In this document: positions 9,125-18,057 of the stretch, piece after piece | How positions within the stretch are numbered: the stretch's first letter is position 1 | Layout: each line of letters opens with the position of its first letter | DNA from: an uncultured Streptococcus sp. | GTDB taxonomy: Bacteria > Bacillota > Bacilli > Lactobacillales > Streptococcaceae | Length of the DNA: 38,940 bases | Direction: 5' to 3' | NCBI GenBank assembly: GCA_945864085.1 | Contig: CAMBAD010000013.1 | Coordinates: 1 to 38,940 of the forward strand | Program-made: the position numbers and the translations under genes | The notes under the pieces: generated by a model | What the model was told of the DNA's origin: nothing | What the model saw: only the letters and a program-made list of their open reading frames with translations | Database searches by the model: none

Positions 9125-9160
9125 AAACTGTAAAACAAAAAATATAGGAGAACAAACCTC

Positions 9161-11238
9161 ATGGCACGCGAATTTTCATTAGAAAAAACTCGTAATATCG
9201 GTATCATGGCGCACGTTGACGCGGGTAAAACAACGACAACTGAGCGTATTCTTTACTACACTGGTAAAATCCACAAAATCGGTGAAACTCACGAAGGTGC
9301 ATCACAAATGGACTGGATGGAGCAAGAGCAAGAGCGTGGTATCACTATCACATCTGCTGCGACAACTGCTCAATGGAACAATCACCGCGTAAACATCATC
9401 GACACACCAGGACACGTTGACTTCACCATCGAAGTACAACGCTCTCTTCGCGTTCTTGATGGTGCGGTTACCGTTCTTGACTCTCAATCAGGTGTTGAGC
9501 CACAAACTGAAACAGTATGGCGTCAAGCAACTGAATACGGAGTTCCTCGTATCGTATTCGCTAACAAGATGGATAAGATCGGTGCTGACTTCCTTTACTC
9601 AGTAAGCACACTTCATGAGCGTCTTCAAGCAAATGCTCACCCAATCCAATTGCCAATCGGTTCAGAAGATGACTTCCGCGGCATCATTGACTTGATCAAG
9701 ATGAAGGCTGAAATCTACACCAACGACCTTGGCACAGACATTCTTGAAGAAGACATCCCAGCTGAATACCTTGAGCAAGCAGAAGAGTATCGTGAAAAAT
9801 TGGTGGAAGCAGTTGCAGAAACTGATGAAGAACTCATGATGAAATACCTTGAAGGTGAAGAGATCACAAATGAAGAACTGAAAGCGGGTATCCGTAAAGC
9901 GACTATCAACGTTGAATTCTTCCCAGTATTGTGTGGTTCAGCCTTCAAAACAAAGGTGGTCAATTGATGCTTGATGCGGTTATTGACTACCTTCCAAGCC
10001 CACTTGATATCCCTGCTATCAAAGGTATCAACCCAGATACAGATGCTGAAGAAGAGCGTCATGCTTCTGATGAAGAGCCATTTGCAGCTCTTGCCTTCAA
10101 GATCATGACTGACCCATTCGTAGGTCGTTTGACATTCTTCCGTGTTTACTCAGGTGTCCTTAACAGCGGTTCATACGTATTGAACACTTCTAAAGGTAAA
10201 CGTGAGCGTATCGGACGTATCCTTCAAATGCACGCAAACAGCCGTCAAGAAATTGAAACTGTTTACGCTGGTGACATCGCCGCTGCGGTTGGTTTGAAAG
10301 ATACAACAACTGGTGACTCATTGACAGATGAAAAAGCGAAAGTAATCCTTGAGTCAATCCACGTTCCAGAACCAGTTATCCAGTTGATGGTTGAGCCTAA
10401 GTCTAAAGCTGACCAAGACAAGATGGGTATCGCCCTTTCTAAATTGGCTGAAGAAGATCCAACATTCCGCGTTGAAACAAACGTTGAAACTGGTGAAACA
10501 GTTATCTCTGGTATGGGTGAGTTGCACTTGGATGTCCTTGTTGACCGTATGCGTCGTGAATTCAAGGTTGAAGCAAACGTAGGTGCTCCTCAAGTATCTT
10601 ACCGTGAAACCTTCCGTGCTTCTACACAAGCTCGTGGTTTCTTCAAACGCCAGTCTGGTGGTAAAGGTCAATTCGGTGATGTTTGGATCGAATTCACACC
10701 AAACGAAGAAGGTAAAGGTTTCGAGTTCGAGAACGCTATCGTCGGTGGTGTGGTTCCACGTGAATTCATCCCAGCGGTTGAAAAAGGTCTCGTAGAATCT
10801 ATGGCTAACGGTGTACTTGCTGGTTACCCAATCGTTGATGTCAAAGCGAAGCTTTACGATGGTTCATACCACGATGTCGACTCATCTGAAACAGCCTTCA
10901 AAGTGGCAGCATCTCTTGCCCTTAAAGAAGCAGCTAAATCAGCTCAACCAACTATCCTTGAGCCAATGATGCTTGTAACCATCACTGCACCAGAAGACAA
11001 CCTTGGTGACGTTATGGGTCACGTTACTGCACGTCGTGGTCGCGTTGACGGTATGGAAGCTCGTGGTAACACACAAATCGTTCGTGCTTATGTACCACTT
11101 GCCGAAATGTTCGGTTACGCAACTGTACTTCGTTCAGCAACTCAAGGTCGCGGTACCTTCATGATGGTATTTGACCACTACGAAGATGTACCTAAGTCAG
11201 TACAAGAAGATATTATCGCGAAAAGCGGTAGAGCCTAA
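9161..11238 (+). CDS. fusA: Elongation factor G, interrupted by a single-base frameshift
   Basis: EF-G, the GTPase that drives ribosomal translocation. The G-domain motifs are all present: [22 protein letters not shown] and NKMDK. As given, the first frame runs 9161-9967 and stops at TGA 9965; the rest, from about 9949 to 11238, is in the -1 frame. The break falls at [18 protein letters not shown]. Adding one A to the A-run at 9947-9950 restores a continuous reading of about 692 residues, the usual length. Everything else is conserved. EF-G is essential, so a sequencing or assembly error is more likely than a real mutation. The ATG at 9161 follows ATAGGAGAA. Codon use is that of a highly expressed gene. 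Confidence 0.95.
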
Positions 11239-11265
11239 TAATTATGGAGGCTGCCTAGCCTTTCA

Positions 11266-11313
11266 GATTGAAGAAAAAGTCCATTTGGACGATTTTCTTC
11301 AATCTTTTTTCTT
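11266..11313 (+). terminator. fusA terminator
   Basis: GATTGAAGAAAA pairs with TTTTCTTCAATC around an inner GTCC/GGAC stem and is followed by TTTTTTCTTT. Confidence 0.88.
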
Positions 11314-11363
11314 TGTTGTCAGTATCAACAGTAGTCTGATGTAGAGCGCTGCTATCCACGAAC

Positions 11364-11458
11364 TATAGTCATTTAGTTTTTCTTTTATTACTTCTTGCCG
11401 TACTCCAGTACTGTCTGCAGCTCGTTGCCTAGTACTAAAAGTAAACTAAAAGACTATA
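11364..11458. repeat. MITE-like repeat, copy 2 (95 bp)
   Basis: Almost identical to 7260-7365 and in the same orientation, with TATAGTC/GACTATA ends. It differs mainly by lacking 11 interior bases after TTATTACTTC. Together the copies bracket rpsL, rpsG and fusA as direct repeats. Confidence 0.8.
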
Positions 11459-11563
11459 AAAGTGCCGTCATTCTATCTGTGACGGGTTTTAGCGTCTAAT
11501 AAAATACAACAATAAAATCGTCATCAGCTCGGTGGCCTGAACCGAACAATGGACGACAAAAGC

Positions 11564-11592
11564 TTGCAATTTTTGTTAAATAGTTATATAAT
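11564..11592 (+). promoter_or_regulatory. gapA promoter
   Basis: TTGCAA at 11564-11569, 17-base spacer, TATAAT at 11587-11592. The leader of about 100 bases contains two perfect hairpins: ACTTGTA-AGTC-TACAAGT (11610-11627) and AAAAGGC-TT-GCCTTTT (11649-11664). Confidence 0.85.
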
Positions 11593-11702
11593 AAAAGCGT
11601 TGAAAACTTACTTGTAAGTCTACAAGTTACAATTTTCACAAAAGGATTAAAAGGCTTGCCTTTTAAAAAATCAACTCGATTTTCATAAGGAGGAAATCAT
11701 AA

Positions 11703-12713
11703 ATGGTAGTTAAAGTTGGTATTAACGGTTTCGGACGTATCGGTCGTCTTGCTTTCCGTCGTATCCAAAACGTTGAAGGTGTTGAAGTTACTCGTATCAA
11801 CGACCTTACAGATCCAGCAATGCTTGCACACTTGTTGAAATACGACACAACTCAAGGTCGTTTCGACGGTACTGTGGAAGTGAAGGACGGTGGTTTTGAA
11901 GTTAACGGTAAATTCGTTAAGGTTTCTGCTGAGCGTGAGCCAGGCAAAATTGACTGGGCTGCTGACGGCGTAGAAATCGTATTGGAAGCAACTGGTTTCT
12001 TCACATCTAAAGCTGCTGCTGAGCAACACATCCACGCTAACGGTGCTAAGAAAGTTGTTATCACTGCACCTGGCGGAAACGATGTTAAGACTATCGTGTT
12101 CAACACTAACCACGACATCCTTGATGGTACTGAAACAGTTATCTCAGGTGCTTCATGTACTACAAACTGTTTGGCTCCAATGGCTAAAGCTCTTCACGAT
12201 GCATTTGGCGTTCAAAAAGGTTTGATGACTACAATCCACGGTTACACTGGTGACCAAATGGTTCTTGACGGACCACACCGTGGTGGTGACCTTCGTCGTG
12301 CTCGTGCTGCTGCTGCAAACATCGTTCCTAACTCAACTGGTGCTGCTAAAGCTATCGGCTTGGTAATCCCAGAATTGAACGGTAAACTTGACGGTGCTGC
12401 ACAACGTGTTCCAGTTCCAACAGGATCTGTAACTGAGTTGGTTGCAACATTGAACAAGAAAGTAACTGCTGAAGAAGTAAACGCTGCAATGAAAGCTGCT
12501 GCTACTGAATCTTACGGTTACACTGAAGACCAAATCGTTTCTTCAGACATCGTAGGTATCTCTTACGGTTCATTGTTCGATGCTACTCAAACTAAAGTTC
12601 TTGAAGTTGACGGTGAGCAGTTGGTGAAAGTTGTATCTTGGTACGACAACGAAATGTCTTACACTGCTCAACTTGTTCGTACTCTTGAGTACTTCGCAAA
12701 AATCGCTAAATAA
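11703..12713 (+). CDS. gapA: Glyceraldehyde-3-phosphate dehydrogenase
   Basis: A 336-residue NAD-dependent glycolytic enzyme that converts glyceraldehyde-3-phosphate to 1,3-bisphosphoglycerate. The NAD fold begins [16 protein letters not shown]; the catalytic site is [12 protein letters not shown] with Cys152; [23 protein letters not shown] follows. It is cytoplasmic, and in streptococci GAPDH is also found on the surface as an adhesin or plasminogen binder. A strong AAGGAGG ribosome binding site and highly biased codons indicate very high expression. A terminator follows directly, so it is transcribed alone. Confidence 0.98.
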   Translation: MVVKVGINGFGRIGRLAFRRIQNVEGVEVTRINDLTDPAMLAHLLKYDTTQGRFDGTVEVKDGGFEVNGKFVKVSAEREPGKIDWAADGVEIVLEATGFFTSKAAAEQHIHANGAKKVVITAPGGNDVKTIVFNTNHDILDGTETVISGASCTTNCLAPMAKALHDAFGVQKGLMTTIHGYTGDQMVLDGPHRGGDLRRARAAAANIVPNSTGAAKAIGLVIPELNGKLDGAAQRVPVPTGSVTELVATLNKKVTAEEVNAAMKAAATESYGYTEDQIVSSDIVGISYGSLFDATQTKVLEVDGEQLVKVVSWYDNEMSYTAQLVRTLEYFAKIAK

Positions 12714-12728
12714 TCCTTAGTGAAAATC

Positions 12729-12752
12729 AAAGAGGCTTCGGCCTCTTTTTTA
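12729..12752 (+). terminator. gapA terminator
   Basis: AAAGAGGC-TTCG-GCCTCTTT followed by more T: a tetraloop hairpin with a U tract. Confidence 0.93.
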
Positions 12753-12837
12753 ATGCGATCGGACTTTCTGAAGAAGTGCTATTTTGTTCGGAGAATAAGC
12801 TAAAAATTTATTTATAGAAGCAAAATAAAGAGAAATA

Positions 12838-12846
12838 TGGTACAAT
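12838..12846 (+). promoter_or_regulatory. pgk extended -10
   Basis: TGG-TACAAT, about 34 bases before the pgk start. No convincing -35 is seen. Confidence 0.6.
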
Positions 12847-12879
12847 AGATGGGTAAATATTATATAAGGAGTTTATCTA

Positions 12880-14079
12880 ATGGCAAAATTGACTGTTAAA
12901 GATGTAGAATTGAAAGGCAAAAAAGTTCTTGTCCGTGTGGACTTTAACGTGCCTTTGAAAGACGGCGTTATCACAAACGATAACCGTATTACTGCGGCCC
13001 TTCCAACAATCAAGTACATCCTTGAGCAAGGCGGACGTGCTATCCTCTTCTCTCACCTTGGTCGTGTAAAAGAAGAAGCTGATAAAGAAGGTAAATCATT
13101 GGCTCCAGTGGCAGCTGACTTGGCAGCTAAATTAGGTCAAGAGGTTGCTTTCGTAGCAGGCGCTACGCGCGGTGCTGAATTGGAAGCTGCAATCAACGCT
13201 TTGGAAGACGGTCAAGTTCTTCTTGTTGAAAACACTCGTTTCGAAGATGTTGACGGTAAGAAAGAATCTAAAAATGATGAAGAACTTGGTAAATACTGGG
13301 CTTCACTTGGTGATGGTATCTTCGTCAACGACGCATTTGGTACTGCACACCGTGCACACGCGTCAAACGTTGGTATCTCAGCAAACGTAGAAAAAGCAGT
13401 AGCTGGTTTCCTTTTGGAAAACGAAATTGCTTACATCCAAGAAGCTGTTGAAACTCCAGAGCGTCCATTTGTGGCAATCCTTGGCGGTTCAAAAGTTTCA
13501 GATAAAATCGGTGTTATCGAAAACCTTCTTGAAAAAGCTGACAAAGTTCTTATCGGTGGTGGTATGACCTACACCTTCTACAAGGCACAAGGTATCGAAA
13601 TCGGTAACTCACTGGTGGAAGAAGACAAGTTGGACATCGCCAAAGAACTGCTTGAAAAATCAAATGGCAAACTAATCCTGCCAGTTGACTCAAAAGAAGC
13701 AAATGCTTTTGCAGGTTACGATGTGGTTCGTGACACAGAAGGTGAAGCAGTATCAGAAGGCTTCCTCGGTCTTGACATCGGTCCAAAATCTATCGCTAAG
13801 TTTGACGAAGCTTTGACTGGTGCCAAAACAGTTGTATGGAATGGCCCAATGGGTGTCTTTGAAAACCCAGACTTCCAAGCAGGTACAATCGGTGTAATGG
13901 ACGCTATCGTGAAGCAACCAGGTGTGAAATCAATCATCGGTGGTGGTGATTCAGCAGCAGCAGCTATCAACCTTGGCCGTGCAGACAAGTTCTCATGGAT
14001 TTCAACAGGTGGTGGTGCATCTATGGAGTTGTTAGAAGGTAAAGTATTGCCTGGTCTTGCAGCTCTTACTGAAAAGTAA
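12880..14079 (+). CDS. pgk: Phosphoglycerate kinase
   Basis: A 399-residue two-domain kinase that makes ATP from 1,3-bisphosphoglycerate. Conserved parts are [22 protein letters not shown], the nucleotide-domain [24 protein letters not shown], and GGGDSAAA near the end. It acts after GapA in glycolysis but has its own promoter here. The ATAAGGAG ribosome binding site and strong codon bias fit high expression. Its terminator lies in the first unit of a tandem duplication that follows. Confidence 0.98.
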   Translation: MAKLTVKDVELKGKKVLVRVDFNVPLKDGVITNDNRITAALPTIKYILEQGGRAILFSHLGRVKEEADKEGKSLAPVAADLAAKLGQEVAFVAGATRGAELEAAINALEDGQVLLVENTRFEDVDGKKESKNDEELGKYWASLGDGIFVNDAFGTAHRAHASNVGISANVEKAVAGFLLENEIAYIQEAVETPERPFVAILGGSKVSDKIGVIENLLEKADKVLIGGGMTYTFYKAQGIEIGNSLVEEDKLDIAKELLEKSNGKLILPVDSKEANAFAGYDVVRDTEGEAVSEGFLGLDIGPKSIAKFDEALTGAKTVVWNGPMGVFENPDFQAGTIGVMDAIVKQPGVKSIIGGGDSAAAAINLGRADKFSWISTGGGASMELLEGKVLPGLAALTEK

Positions 14080-14091
14080 AAACTTGCGACG

Positions 14092-14119
14092 AAAAGAGTT
14101 GGGCAACCAACTCTTTTCT
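14092..14119 (+). terminator. pgk terminator (first of three copies)
   Basis: AAAAGAGTTGG-GCAA-CCAACTCTTTT, a perfect 11-bp stem with a GCAA tetraloop. Copies recur exactly 325 and 650 bases later (14417 and 14742) as part of the tandem duplication; those have a CCAGCTC arm with one G-U pair. Confidence 0.9.
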
Positions 14120-14207
14120 GGTACATTGCGTAGAATTTCTACGAAGCTAAGCGAGTTAGAAAATCTAGCAAGGTGCAGCATTGACTGAAAAATAGGCGGT
14201 AAGTCAG

Positions 14208-14337
14208 CTCAAAATATCTGGGAGATATTTTGAGGTTGGAAATAGAAGAAGCGAAGCTTCTGTCAAAAATGATTCCGTAGCTTGTCACGTTGTTTTTATT
14301 GGGTAACAACTTCAAATAGTCCACTGGACTATTTGAA
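14208..14337 (+). repeat. Multi-hairpin element, tandem copy 1
   Basis: Hairpin A is CTCAAAATATCT-GGG-AGATATTTTGAG (14208-14234). It is followed by GGTTGGAAATA (14234-14244), hairpin B AGAAGC-GAA-GCTTCT (14247-14261), and hairpin C TTCAAATAGTCCA-C-TGGACTATTTGAA (14311-14337), then CCCCGC. All arms pair perfectly. Confidence 0.75.
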
Positions 14338-14532
14338 CCCCGCAAGGCTGAATCTTGGTCACAAGCGTAGCGAAGTGAACTGCCGTTCAGCTACTGCGCA
14401 TGAAAGATATACAACGAAAAGAGTTGGGCAACCAGCTCTTTTCTAGTGCATAGGCTAGGTTTTCTACGAAGCTAAGCGAGTTAGAAAATCTAGCAAGGTG
14501 CAGCATTGACTGAAAAATAGGCGGTAAGTCAG

Positions 14533-14662
14533 CTCAAAATATCTGGGAGATATTTTGAGGTTGGAAATAGAAGAAGCGAAGCTTCTGTCAAAAATGATTC
14601 CGTAGCTTGTCACGTTGTTTTTATTGGGTAACAACTTCAAATAGTCCACTGGACTATTTGAA
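14533..14662 (+). repeat. Multi-hairpin element, tandem copy 2
   Basis: The same sequence as 14208-14337, shifted by 325 bases. Confidence 0.75.
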
Positions 14663-14831
14663 CCCCGCAAGGCTGAATCTTGGTCACAAGCGTAGCGAAG
14701 TGAACTGCCGTTCAGCTACTGCGCATGAAAGATATACAACGAAAAGAGTTGGGCAACCAGCTCTTTTCTAGTGCATAGGCTAGGTTTTCTACGAACATAG
14801 TGAGTTTAGAAAATCAGCCTAGGTAAAGGCT

Positions 14832-14859
14832 AAAATGCAACGGATTTCCGTTGCATTTT
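14832..14859 (+). terminator. Strong hairpin in the pgk-FUSC gap
   Basis: AAAATGCAACGG-ATTT-CCGTTGCATTTT, a perfect 12-bp stem; the T run is only that within the stem. It is followed by a degenerate copy of the TTGCGTAGAATTTCTACGAA segment seen near 14126. Confidence 0.6.
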
Positions 14860-15023
14860 GTGTATTGCGTAGAATTTCTACGAAGCATAGCGAGTTAGAA
14901 AGTCTGGAAAGGTGAAAAGTCTTGCCAGGACTTGTAAAAAGGACAATACCTCAGGCCTCGTAATCTCGATAGTATATTTTCATTTATTTTATATGATTAT
15001 CCATTATACTTTTTGCAAAATCA

Positions 15024-15039
15024 TGTTAGAATAGAAGTA
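15024..15039 (+). promoter_or_regulatory. Extended -10 directly before the FUSC gene (leaderless candidate)
   Basis: TGT-TAGAAT at 15024-15032, then six bases, then ATG at 15039. The -35 position reads TTATAC (17-base spacer). There is no Shine-Dalgarno sequence. Confidence 0.5.
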
Positions 15040-15551
15040 TGTTCAAGAAAAATAAATTTAACATCAAAGAATTCAAGTTGGGTATGAGGACGTTTAAGTC
15101 GGGTCTGGCCGTCTTTTTAGTCATCCTGTTATTTGGTTTGTTCAAGTGGGAGGGGGTGCAGATTGCGGCCCTGACAGCGGTGTTTAGTTTGCGCGAGGAT
15201 TTTGATCAGAGTGTTCATTTTGGAGCGTCTCGTATATTGGGAAATTCGATTGGGGGCTTCTATGCTCTTGTCTATTTCCTGATAGACAGTGCGCTCAAGG
15301 ATCATTTTTTGGTGACTCTGTTGTTCGTGCCTGTCTGTGTCATGTTGACCATTATGACCAATGTTGCGATGAATAATAAGGCGGGGGTTATCGGAGGTGT
15401 TTCAGCCATGCTGATTATTTCCTTGGCAGTTCCTTCTGGAAACACGATTCAGTATGTCTTTATTCGTGTTTTTGAGACATTTATTGGCGTCTTTGTTGCA
15501 ATGTTAGTGAATTATGATGTCAATCAAATAAAAAAACGCTTCCAGAAGTGA
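15039..15551 (+). CDS. FUSC / aromatic acid exporter-family membrane protein (YgaE-like N-terminal type)
   Basis: A 170-residue integral membrane protein with about four or five hydrophobic segments (roughly residues 22-36, 40-47, 66-82, 91-106, 115-131 and 139-158). It has a lysine-rich start and a lysine-rich end (DVNQIKKRFQK). It resembles the small FUSC/aromatic acid exporter group of Gram-positives, which lacks the large cytoplasmic domain. The substrate is unknown. The same family is found between pgk and glnR in other streptococci, so the position is conserved. It is probably transcribed on its own, with the glnR promoter beginning just after its stop. The start looks leaderless. Confidence 0.72.
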   Translation: MFKKNKFNIKEFKLGMRTFKSGLAVFLVILLFGLFKWEGVQIAALTAVFSLREDFDQSVHFGASRILGNSIGGFYALVYFLIDSALKDHFLVTLLFVPVCVMLTIMTNVAMNNKAGVIGGVSAMLIISLAVPSGNTIQYVFIRVFETFIGVFVAMLVNYDVNQIKKRFQK

Positions 15552-15555
15552 ATCA

Positions 15556-15572
15556 TGTCAGAAAATCTGACA
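15556..15572. promoter_or_regulatory. GlnR box
   Basis: TGTCA-GAAAATC-TGACA matches TGTNA-N7-TNACA exactly. It ends seven bases before the -35 of the glnR promoter. GlnR represses its own operon here when glutamine is plentiful. Confidence 0.92.
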
Positions 15573-15579
15573 TACCGAC

Positions 15580-15608
15580 TTGACGCCTCCTTTATTTTCC
15601 CCTATAAT
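15580..15608 (+). promoter_or_regulatory. glnR-glnA promoter
   Basis: TTGACG at 15580-15585, 17-base spacer, TATAAT at 15603-15608. Confidence 0.9.
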
Positions 15609-15630
15609 AGTGGGCAGAAAGGAGTTCATT

Positions 15631-16002
15631 ATGAGAGAAAAAGAGTTCCGTCGTTCCTTGGCTATTTTTCCCATTGGTAGTGTAATGAAATTGACAGACT
15701 TAACTGCGCGCCAAATTCGTTACTATGAAGATCAGGGCTTGATTAAGCCCGATCGCAATGAAGGAAATCGTCGCTTGTATTCTCTAAATGATATGGACTT
15801 ACTCCTAGAAATCAAGGATTTCTTAGATGAGGGCCTCAATATAGCGGCCATCAAAAAAGAATATGCAAATCGTAAGGCTAGGGAAACAGCCCAAGAGGTG
15901 CAAAAAACCTTGACGGATGAGGATGTTCGCCGTATCTTGCATGATGAATTCAGTCGACAAGGACGATTTTCCAGTCCAAGTTCCATTTTTCGTTCATCTT
16001 AG
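15631..16002 (+). CDS. glnR: Nitrogen repressor GlnR (MerR family)
   Basis: A 123-residue MerR-type regulator. The winged helix-turn-helix covers about residues 14-80 (SVMKLTDLTARQIRYYEDQGLI, RRLYSLNDMDLLLEI). The C-terminal tail (FSRQGRFSSPSSIFRSS) is the part that senses feedback-inhibited glutamine synthetase in this family. It represses glnRA and other nitrogen genes. A frame open from 15580 would begin inside the -35, so the ATG at 15631 with AAAGGAG is the start. glnA follows 39 bases later. Confidence 0.97.
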   Translation: MREKEFRRSLAIFPIGSVMKLTDLTARQIRYYEDQGLIKPDRNEGNRRLYSLNDMDLLLEIKDFLDEGLNIAAIKKEYANRKARETAQEVQKTLTDEDVRRILHDEFSRQGRFSSPSSIFRSS

Positions 16003-16041
16003 AACGAAGGGTCATACATTTTTACAATAGAGGAGAAATCA

Positions 16042-17388
16042 ATGGCAATCACAGTAGCAGATATTAAACGCGACATTAAAGAGAAAAACGTTACCTTCCT
16101 ACGTCTCATGTTCACAGACATCATGGGAATCATGAAAAACGTTGAAATTCCTGCGACAGATGAGCAGGTGGATAAAGTCTTGTCCAATAAGGTCATGTTT
16201 GATGGCTCATCAATCGAAGGATTTGTCCGTATCAACGAGTCAGACATGTACCTTTACCCAGATTTGAATACCTGGACTATTTTCCCTTGGGGCGATGAAA
16301 ATGGCTCTGTGGCAGGATTGATTTGTGATGTGTATACGACTGCTGGTGAACCTTTTGCGGGGGATCCGCGTGGAAACCTGAAAAAAGCTCTTCGTCACAT
16401 GGAAGAGTTGGGCTTTTCTTCCTTTAACTTGGGTCCTGAGCCAGAGTTCTTCCTCTTCAAGATGGATGAGCATGGGAATCCAACGCTTGAGGTGAATGAC
16501 AAGGGTGGTTATTTTGACTTGGCACCAACGGATTTGGCAGACAATACCCGTCGTGAGATTGTCAATGTCTTGACACAAATGGGCTTTGAAGTCGAAGCTA
16601 GTCACCATGAGTGTGCTGTTGGTCAGCATGAGATTGACTTTAAATATGATGATGTTTTAAGTGCCTGCGATAAGATTCAGCTCTTCAAGTTGGTTGTGAA
16701 GACAATCGCTCGCAAGCATGGTATGTATGCAACCTTCATGGCGAAACCAAAATATGGTATTGCGGGTTCAGGTATGCACTGTAATATGTCTTTGTTTGAC
16801 AAAGATGGGAATAATGCCTTCTTTGATCCAGAAGATCCTCGTGGCATGCAGTTGTCAGATACAGCCTATTACTTCTTGGGTGGCTTGATTAAACATGCCT
16901 ATAACTACACAGCTATTACCAACCCAACGGTTAACTCTTACAAGCGCTTGGTACCAGGCTTTGAAGCTCCTGTATATATTGCATGGGCAGGCAAAAACCG
17001 TTCACCGTTGGTTCGTGTACCAGCTTCACGTGGCATGGGTACTCGTTTGGAATTGCGTTCGGTTGACCCAACTGCCAATCCTTATTTGGCGATGGCTGTC
17101 CTCTTGGAAGTTGGTCTTGAAGGTATTGAAAACAAGATTGAGGCCCCAGCTCCAGTGGAAACCAATATCTATGCAATGTCTGACGAGCAGCGTCGCGAGG
17201 CAGGAATTACAGACCTTCCGTCAACTCTCCGCAACGCTCTCAAAGCTCTTCGTAAGGATAAAGTGGTTCGTGCAGCCTTAGGTGACCATATCTACACAAA
17301 CTTTGTAGAGGCGAAGAAAATCGAGTGGGCAAGCTATGCAACCTACGTTTCGCAATGGGAAATTGATAATTATTTGGATTTGTATTAA
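16042..17388 (+). CDS. glnA: Glutamine synthetase, type I
   Basis: A 448-residue GSI of the alpha type (Firmicutes length), which joins ammonia to glutamate using ATP. Conserved motifs are the beta-grasp region [25 protein letters not shown], the metal-site motif [35 protein letters not shown] and [13 protein letters not shown]. The adenylylation-type C-terminus of GSI-beta is absent. Activity in this group is set by feedback inhibition and by interaction with GlnR. It is the second gene of the GlnR-controlled operon, with a GAGGAG ribosome binding site. Confidence 0.98.
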   Translation: MAITVADIKRDIKEKNVTFLRLMFTDIMGIMKNVEIPATDEQVDKVLSNKVMFDGSSIEGFVRINESDMYLYPDLNTWTIFPWGDENGSVAGLICDVYTTAGEPFAGDPRGNLKKALRHMEELGFSSFNLGPEPEFFLFKMDEHGNPTLEVNDKGGYFDLAPTDLADNTRREIVNVLTQMGFEVEASHHECAVGQHEIDFKYDDVLSACDKIQLFKLVVKTIARKHGMYATFMAKPKYGIAGSGMHCNMSLFDKDGNNAFFDPEDPRGMQLSDTAYYFLGGLIKHAYNYTAITNPTVNSYKRLVPGFEAPVYIAWAGKNRSPLVRVPASRGMGTRLELRSVDPTANPYLAMAVLLEVGLEGIENKIEAPAPVETNIYAMSDEQRREAGITDLPSTLRNALKALRKDKVVRAALGDHIYTNFVEAKKIEWASYATYVSQWEIDNYLDLY

Positions 17389-17392
17389 TAAG

Positions 17393-17419
17393 TGGAGCTG
17401 GGGAAACAGCTCTTTTCTT
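17393..17419 (+). terminator. glnA terminator
   Basis: GGAGCTG-GGGAAA-CAGCTCT followed by TTTCTTT. Confidence 0.82.
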
Positions 17420-17436
17420 TACAGGGAGGCTAGAGA

Positions 17437-17835
17437 ATGAAGCAAGAGGATTTGGTTCGAGAAGTCTTTTACCGACAATACCAAGCTCACTTTGGAGCGG
17501 TAGATAGGGACGAGCTGGAGCCGGAAGATTTTTATCTGACTCGGGAAAAAGATGGAGAGGTGCAGGGCTTGCTCCATGCGCAGAAGATTTTAGAGAATAT
17601 TCATATCAAGGCTCTGGTCGTTGCAGAGCCTTATCGAGGTCAAGGCTTGGGTTCAGAGCTAATCAGGGAACTGGAGTCTGTGGCGCGTGATAAGGGAGTC
17701 AGCACTATCACCTTGTCGACCAAGTCCTATCAAGCCAAAGATTTTTATCTAAAACTGGCTTATGAGATGTATGCTTCTCTTGATGATGTCCCTCGAAAAG
17801 GTGTTACCAAGTATCATTTTATTAAGAGGTTGTAG
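17437..17835 (+). CDS. GNAT-family N-acetyltransferase
   Basis: A 132-residue single-domain acetyltransferase. The acetyl-CoA motif A is ALVVAEPYRGQGLGSELIRELE (pyrophosphate loop RGQGLG). ITLSTKSYQAKDFYLKLAYE forms the motif B part. The substrate cannot be predicted. It has its own GGGAGG ribosome binding site 18 bases behind the glnA terminator, so it may receive read-through from glnA. A hairpin terminator lies about 190 bases downstream. Confidence 0.85.
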   Translation: MKQEDLVREVFYRQYQAHFGAVDRDELEPEDFYLTREKDGEVQGLLHAQKILENIHIKALVVAEPYRGQGLGSELIRELESVARDKGVSTITLSTKSYQAKDFYLKLAYEMYASLDDVPRKGVTKYHFIKRL

Positions 17836-18024
17836 GACTTTCAAAGCGAAAGTAGGTCACGGATAAAGATGTTTCTTATTTCAACGGAAATATAAGGGGG
17901 AGTTGAAAACTGATTTAACTCTTTTCGGTTCAAGGTTGGGCCAGTTGCTATCGCTCGGGAAAAGACAAGGTGGCAAAGGGAGTACAAAGGTTCTTTAGAC
18001 TGGTTGACGGACGGGATAATGACA

Positions 18025-18057
18025 AAGCGAGAACCCTAGAGTCCTCGCTTGATTTTT
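18025..18057 (+). terminator. Terminator between the GNAT gene and rnjA
   Basis: AAGCGAG (18025-18031) pairs with CTCGCTT (18044-18050), followed by GATTTTTT in the plus direction. On the minus side the tail is poor, so it mainly serves the plus strand, although it sits at the end of rnjA. Confidence 0.75.

Larger units (their letters stand above)
14086..14795 (+). repeat. 325-bp tandem duplication behind pgk
   Basis: The unit starts near the terminator. Bases 14139-14411 recur unchanged, as far as I can read, at 14464-14736. A third unit begins at about 14737 and diverges after about 14795. Each full unit carries the terminator, a multi-hairpin element and a tail (GGTCACAAGCGTAGCGAAGT and so on). 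Identity of the bodies indicates a recent duplication. No credible gene lies inside: the identical 68-codon minus-strand frames have no ribosome binding site and are palindromic. Confidence 0.9.

Noticed and set aside
9941..9968. Programmed -1 frameshifting in fusA
   Set aside because: The in-phase sequence TTC AAA ACA is not a slippery heptamer and there is no obvious stimulator. EF-G is not known to use frameshifting, and a lost A in a short A-run explains the data.
14139..14345. A 68-codon minus-strand frame, repeated exactly at 14464-14670
   Set aside because: The identity follows from the 325-bp DNA duplication. The frame runs through perfect hairpins, has no ribosome binding site, and does not look like a protein.
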